Source: Actinoallomurus sp.
GTDB taxonomy: Bacteria > Actinomycetota > Actinomycetes > Streptosporangiales > Streptosporangiaceae
Assembly: GCA_025964685.1 (NCBI GenBank)
Contig: JAOPYG010000329.1
Coordinates: 1-37,830 of the forward strand
Direction of reading: 5' to 3'
Length of the DNA: 37,830 nucleotides
This document shows positions 34,140 through 37,830 of this stretch, in pieces. The notes below the pieces were generated by a model. It was not told where the DNA came from. It searched no databases and was given only the letters and a program-made list of their open reading frames with translations. How positions within the stretch are numbered: the first letter of the stretch is position 1; each line of letters opens with the position of its first letter. Made by a program: the position numbers and the translations under genes.

Positions 34140-34678
34140 GACTTCAAGGTACGTGACCGAATATTGGTTTCCCGCCTGGGATTCAACATTCGTGAAGTGG
34201 GTACGCATCGACGCTGAGCTGCGGCTATACCGGACATTGTGAACGCGAACGCACTTCCGGAGCGCCACGCCCTCTCCCCGGAGGCTACGGTGCCGGCGTA
34301 CGGCACGGAACGTTCGGTCCGCTCGACCGATCCGTTCCGGTGCCGTACGCCCCGGCACAGGGACACGGCATACGGCTCGTGCGACGTTCACGCGGCGGGT
34401 TCCCCATCGCCCGCCGCCAGCTCGTCCGCCATCGCCACCATTTCACTCTGGTCATCCCCCCACCGGCGCCTGCACCCCCACGCCCGCTGAGACCAGGGAC
34501 CGCCGCACGTGGTGGCGATGGCGGGCGTCCCCCGGCGCCCAACTACGGGTGGTGACTGTTCGGTCACCCGTTAGGTAGGAAGTAGCTCCAACCCGGCGAT
34601 TGTCCTGTGGAGTGCCGCTCACCACCATGAAGCTGCGCTTTCACCTCCACACCGGATGTACCGGAAGGACACGGGTTC
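34140..34678. other. Divergent intergenic region, no gene
   Basis: A 539-base region between the LysR and EF-hand genes. No frame looks coding. It holds a small TCCC-N4-GGGA dyad near the LysR start (34170-34181) and a long nested inverted repeat at 34290-34358. The segment 34558-34678 would hold the EF-hand gene promoter. Confidence 0.6.
34290..34358. repeat. Long nested inverted repeat (cruciform-like element)
   Basis: GGCGTACGGCACGGAACG (34295-34312) pairs with CGTTCCGGTGCCGTACGCC (34333-34351) with a single bulged G. The 20-base loop holds a further GGTC/GACC stem. Outer GTGCCGG (34290-34296) pairs with CCGGCAC (34352-34358). Each arm is also a palindrome by itself (GTGCCG-N5-CGGCAC on the left), so a cloverleaf fold is possible. 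It lies in a divergent promoter region where a terminator is not expected. Confidence 0.65.
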
Positions 34679-35224
34679 ATGGCGAGTGAGTTTCAGCGGA
34701 GAAAGATCGCCGGCGTTTTCGGGGCGATGGACGTCGACGGCGACGGTTTCCTGGAAGAGGCGGACTTCGCGGCGCTGACCGCGCGGTGGACCGCCATCCG
34801 GGGCGCAGGCGACCATACCGGGTTGACCGCCGTCATGATGGGCTGGTGGGAGACCCTGCTCGCCAGCTCCGATCTCGATCGTGACGGGAAGGTCACGCTG
34901 GACGAGGTCATGCTGGTCATCGACCGGCTCGCCGACATGCCCGGCGCCGTCATCGGCACCGCCGAGGCGATGTTCGAGGCCGTCGACGAGGACACCGACG
35001 GCCGTATCTCCGCGGAGGAGTACCGGAGGCTCATCGAGGCATGGAGCGGCCGCCCGACCGACACCGACGAGATCTTCCCGCTGCTCGATCTCGACGGCGA
35101 CGGTCACGTCTCCAAGGAGGAGTTCATCCGGCTGTGGACGGAGTTCTGGTCCGGTGACGACCTGGACTCGCCCGGCACGTGGGTGTTCGGCCGCTTCGAC
35201 GCCCCCATGATCCGACAGGGCTGA
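34679..35224 (+). CDS. EF-hand calcium-binding protein (calerythrin-like)
   Basis: A 181-residue cytoplasmic protein with four EF-hand loops: residues 18-29 (DVDGDGFLEEAD, Asp instead of Glu at position 12), 65-76 (DLDRDGKVTLDE), 103-114 (DEDTDGRISAEE) and 137-148 (DLDGDGHVSKEE). All have the calcium-ligand residues at positions 1, 3 and 5 and the central glycine. The order and length match calerythrin from Saccharopolyspora and related actinobacterial sarcoplasmic-type proteins. It probably buffers or senses Ca2+. GGAAGGAC precedes the ATG. It is a single gene facing a convergent SDR gene. Confidence 0.93.
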   Translation: MASEFQRRKIAGVFGAMDVDGDGFLEEADFAALTARWTAIRGAGDHTGLTAVMMGWWETLLASSDLDRDGKVTLDEVMLVIDRLADMPGAVIGTAEAMFEAVDEDTDGRISAEEYRRLIEAWSGRPTDTDEIFPLLDLDGDGHVSKEEFIRLWTEFWSGDDLDSPGTWVFGRFDAPMIRQG

Positions 35225-35267
35225 AAGGCTCTTCCGCCCGCCGGCTCCGGACAACGCCGAAGAGAGT

Positions 35268-36023
35268 TCAGTGCAACACCCAGCCGCCGTCCACACAGAC
35301 GGTCTGGCCGGTGATGAAGGCGCTGTCCGGGCCGGTGAGGAAGCTCACGACCTTCGCGATGTCCTCGGCCACGCCGCGCCGCTGAAGGGCCTGCTTGGAC
35401 AGGGCCTCGTGCTCCATCGCGGCCTGGTCGGGGAACGCCTCGAGCTCCTCCTCGGTCCGGATCGCGCCGGGCATCACGGAGTTGACCCGTACCCCCGCGG
35501 GTCCCAGGGCACGGGCCATCGAGCGCGTGAAGCCCAAGAGGCCCGCCTTCGTGGTGGCGTACGGGACGGAGTCGGCCGCGCCCACACGCGCGAGGACGCT
35601 GCTGACGGTGACGATGGCGCCGCCCTCGCCGGGAGGGTCGGCGAAGGCTCGCTGCGAGCACAGGAACGCGCCGGTGAGGTTGACCGCGAGGATCCGGTCC
35701 CAGTCGGCCTCGGTGATCTCAGTCCAGGCCGCACGCCTGGTCACCGCCGCGTTGGACACCAGCACGCCCACCCGGCCGAGCTCCTCCTCACAGCGGCCGA
35801 ACATCGTGTCCACCGCCGCGGCGTCGCTGATGTCCGCGACGTACACGGCGGCCGCGCCGCCGTCGTCGCGGATGCCGGCCGCGATCTGTTCGGCCCGGGC
35901 GACCATCCGTTCTTCCGGATGACTGTTGATCGCCACGGCCATTCCGTCCCGCGCGAGCCGGCGCGCGGTCGCCGCCCCGATGCCCCGCGACGCACCCGTC
36001 ACCAGCGCTACCTGCTTCGACAT
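35268..36023 (-). CDS. SDR family oxidoreductase (FabG-like)
   Basis: Classical short-chain dehydrogenase, 251 residues. The cofactor motif TGASRGIG is at 9-16. The NAA motif is at 91-93, and the catalytic residues are Asn115, Ser142 (TVSSVLA), Tyr155 and Lys159 (YATTK). PGAIRTEEELEAF and the C-terminal GQTVCVDGGW are typical of 3-oxoacyl-ACP reductase-like members. NADP preference is likely, given the lack of an acidic residue after strand 2 (INSHPEE is ambiguous). GGAGGGG lies upstream of the ATG at 36023. The substrate is unknown. Confidence 0.9.
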   Translation of the reverse strand: MSKQVALVTGASRGIGAATARRLARDGMAVAINSHPEERMVARAEQIAAGIRDDGGAAAVYVADISDAAAVDTMFGRCEEELGRVGVLVSNAAVTRRAAWTEITEADWDRILAVNLTGAFLCSQRAFADPPGEGGAIVTVSSVLARVGAADSVPYATTKAGLLGFTRSMARALGPAGVRVNSVMPGAIRTEEELEAFPDQAAMEHEALSKQALQRRGVAEDIAKVVSFLTGPDSAFITGQTVCVDGGWVLH

Positions 36024-36146
36024 GTCCGGCGCCCCTCCTTGAGATCGGTCCACCGACCACGAGTGTGCGGCAACGGCGCGGCCCGAAGGGCGCCAGCCCG
36101 ATGACGTCAAGCCTCTGACCGAGTTTTGCGGATAAATGTCTGGGTC

Positions 36147-36175
36147 TTGCATTGAGTTGTCAAGAAATCTAACCT
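36147..36175 (+). promoter_or_regulatory. Sigma-70-type promoter candidate of the secreted protein gene
   Basis: TTGCAT (36147-36152) and TAACCT (36170-36175) are separated by 17 bases in an AT-rich island, about 95 bases before the ATG at 36270. Both boxes are close to the actinobacterial HrdB consensus. Confidence 0.5.
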
Positions 36176-36269
36176 CTGTGATGCGTCCCACATGCCTCCC
36201 CCAGGCACGTGCCCCCTCCACGCGTTGCCGCCTGCCCGGCGGTCGGCGCTGTTCAAGACGAGAGGCGCA

Positions 36270-37830
36270 ATGAGACCGAAGCACGTACGCCTGCGATTGG
36301 TCGCAGCAACCGCCGTGATGAGCATGTTCGCGGCGCTGGGACTGGCGTCACCCGCGATGGCGTCGCCCAGGCCCGCAGCGGCCGCCGACACGAACCTGGC
36401 CGCCGGCAAGCCGATCACGGCCTCCTCCCACGTCTTCGACTTCGTCGAGACGAACGCCAACGACAACAACGTGGGCACCTACTGGGAAAGCGGCTCGGGC
36501 GCCTACCCGGCCACGCTCAGCGTCAACCTGGGCGCCAAGGCCACCATCAGCTCCGTCGTCGTCAAGCTGAACCCCGACGCCGCCTGGGGCCCTCGTACGC
36601 AGACCATCGAGGTGCTCGGCCGCCCCGCCCACTCGGGCAACTACTCGAGCCTGGTGGGCGCCAAGTCGTACGCCTTCAGCCCCTCATCCGGCGCCAACAC
36701 CGTGACGATCCCCGTCTCCGCCACGGTCGCCGACGTCCAGCTGAAGTTCACCGCCAACTCCGGAGCGCCCGGCGGGCAGGTCGGGGAGCTGCAGGTCATG
36801 GGCTCGGCCGCGCCGGCCCCCGACCTGACGATCAGCGACATGTCGTGGACCCCCACCTCGCCGGTCGAGACCGACTCGGTCAGCCTCAAGGCGACCGTGA
36901 AGAACACCGGCACGGCGGCGTCCGACGCGACGAACGTCAACTTCTACCTCTCCGGGCAGAAGGTGGGCACCGCGTCCGTCGGCGCTCTCGCGGCGGGTGC
37001 GTCGAGCGCCGTGACGGCCTCCGTCGGGACGCGCAACGCGGGCACGTACCAGCTCAGCGCGAAGGTCGACGAATCCGACACCGTCCTGGAGCTGAACGAG
37101 AACAACAACAGCTTCACCAACCCCTCGTCACTGGTCGTCGCGCCCGTCGCCAGCTCGGACCTGGTCGCCTCGTCGGTGAGCTGGACGCCGGGCAACCCGG
37201 CGAGCGGTAACAACGTGTCGTTCAGCGTGGCGGTCAAGAACCAGGGCACCGTCGCCTCGGGATCCGGCTCCCACGGCATCACTCTCACGCTCCTCGACGC
37301 GAACAACGCCGTGGTGAAGACGTTCACCGGCTCGGTCAGCGGAACGATCGCCGCGGGCGCCACCGCCGGCACGGTGAACCTGGGCAGTTGGACGGCCGTG
37401 AACGGCAAGTACACCGTCAAGGTCGTGCTCGCCAACGACACCGCCGAGCTGCCGGTCAAGCAGGCGAACAACACCAGCACGACGCCGTTCTTCGTCGGCC
37501 GCGGCGCGAACATGCCCTACGACAGCTACGAGGCCGAGGACGGTGTGCTCGGCGGCGGCGCGACCATCGTCGGCCCCAACCGCACCGTCGGCGACCTGGC
37601 CGGCGAGGCCTCCGGCCGCCGTGCGGTCAAGCTGACGGGCACGGGCAGCAGCGTGGAGTTCACGACCAAGGCCAGCACCAACACGCTGGTGACCCGGTTC
37701 GCGATGCCCGACGCGTCGGGCGGCGGCGGGATCAACTCGACGCTGGACATCTACGTCGACGGCACGTTCCTCAAGGCCATCGACCTGACCTCGCACTACG
37801 CGTGGCTGTACGGCAACGAGACGAGCCCCG
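36270..37830 (+). CDS. Secreted multi-domain protein with discoidin-like and CARDB modules (C-terminus beyond window)
   Basis: The first 520 residues of an open frame that runs off the right edge. A signal peptide occupies about 1-32 (LRLVAATAVMSMFAALGLAS, ending with an AxA-like site). Residues about 40-170 form a coagulation-factor-5/8 (discoidin, CBM32-like) domain: NLAAGKPITASSHVFDFVET and later VGTYWESGSGAYPATLSVNL. Two CARDB domains follow (about 178-285 and 288-405), each starting with an A/SDLxxxSxSWTP-type motif and including NENNNSF. From about 415 a CBM6/35-like module begins (YDSYEAEDGVLGGGATIVGP). Such architectures usually precede a polysaccharide-degrading domain, which would lie outside. 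GAGAGG precedes the ATG. Confidence 0.88.
   Translation, partial: MRPKHVRLRLVAATAVMSMFAALGLASPAMASPRPAAAADTNLAAGKPITASSHVFDFVETNANDNNVGTYWESGSGAYPATLSVNLGAKATISSVVVKLNPDAAWGPRTQTIEVLGRPAHSGNYSSLVGAKSYAFSPSSGANTVTIPVSATVADVQLKFTANSGAPGGQVGELQVMGSAAPAPDLTISDMSWTPTSPVETDSVSLKATVKNTGTAASDATNVNFYLSGQKVGTASVGALAAGASSAVTASVGTRNAGTYQLSAKVDESDTVLELNENNNSFTNPSSLVVAPVASSDLVASSVSWTPGNPASGNNVSFSVAVKNQGTVASGSGSHGITLTLLDANNAVVKTFTGSVSGTIAAGATAGTVNLGSWTAVNGKYTVKVVLANDTAELPVKQANNTSTTPFFVGRGANMPYDSYEAEDGVLGGGATIVGPNRTVGDLAGEASGRRAVKLTGTGSSVEFTTKASTNTLVTRFAMPDASGGGGINSTLDIYVDGTFLKAIDLTSHYAWLYGNETSP

Overview
The window is high-GC DNA (strong G/C third-position bias, GTG starts, short intergenic gaps) from an actinomycete. 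An F420-dependent LLM oxidoreductase, an actinobacterial-type gas vesicle cluster, a calerythrin-like EF-hand protein and the DUF6328 and small 'hydrophobic protein' families all point to a soil actinobacterium of the Streptomyces/Streptosporangiales/Thermomonosporaceae kind. The genus cannot be fixed from the sequence alone. No rRNA, tRNA, CRISPR array or intact insertion sequence was seen.

Left part (1-6.0 kb): a divergently transcribed ROK repressor (cut by the window edge) faces a beta-glucoside uptake and hydrolysis operon: lipoprotein solute-binding protein, two MalF/MalG-type permeases and a GH1 beta-glucosidase, closed by a large hairpin terminator. No ATPase gene is present, so a shared MsiK-type ATPase encoded elsewhere is expected. 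An AT-rich inverted repeat between the two units is the probable operator.

Middle-left (6-18 kb) is a mosaic of single genes: a small unknown protein, an RDD membrane protein, a methyltransferase, the fused stubs of a lost TetR/MFS efflux pair, a histidine phosphatase, a cobalamin riboswitch driving the cobalt transporter genes cbtB-cbtA, an NCS2 nucleobase permease, a quinone oxidoreductase, a LanC-like C-terminal stub, a secreted lipase, a GNAT acetyltransferase, a small winged-helix protein, an F420-type LLM oxidoreductase and a pyruvate-oxidase-like ThDP enzyme. Gene debris in at least two places shows deletion and decay.

Centre (18-28.8 kb): everything is on the minus strand. A CHASE3/HAMP/GAF/HisKA_3 sensor kinase lies upstream of a ten-gene gas vesicle operon in the order gvpY-Z-A-F-G-O-J-L-S-K, followed by a CYTH-CHAD protein, a DUF6328 membrane protein and a 56-residue hydrophobic protein. 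Five of the Gvp proteins (Y, Z, A, J, O) carry long Arg/Glu/Asp/Pro-rich mixed-charge extensions. This is the most unusual feature of the window.

Right part (29-37.8 kb): a heterodimeric type IV ABC exporter pair with one canonical and one degenerate nucleotide site, a convergent LysR regulator, a 0.5 kb non-coding stretch with an elaborate nested inverted repeat, a four-EF-hand calcium-binding protein, an SDR oxidoreductase and the start of a large secreted protein with a discoidin-like module, two CARDB domains and a further carbohydrate-binding-like module, cut by the right edge.
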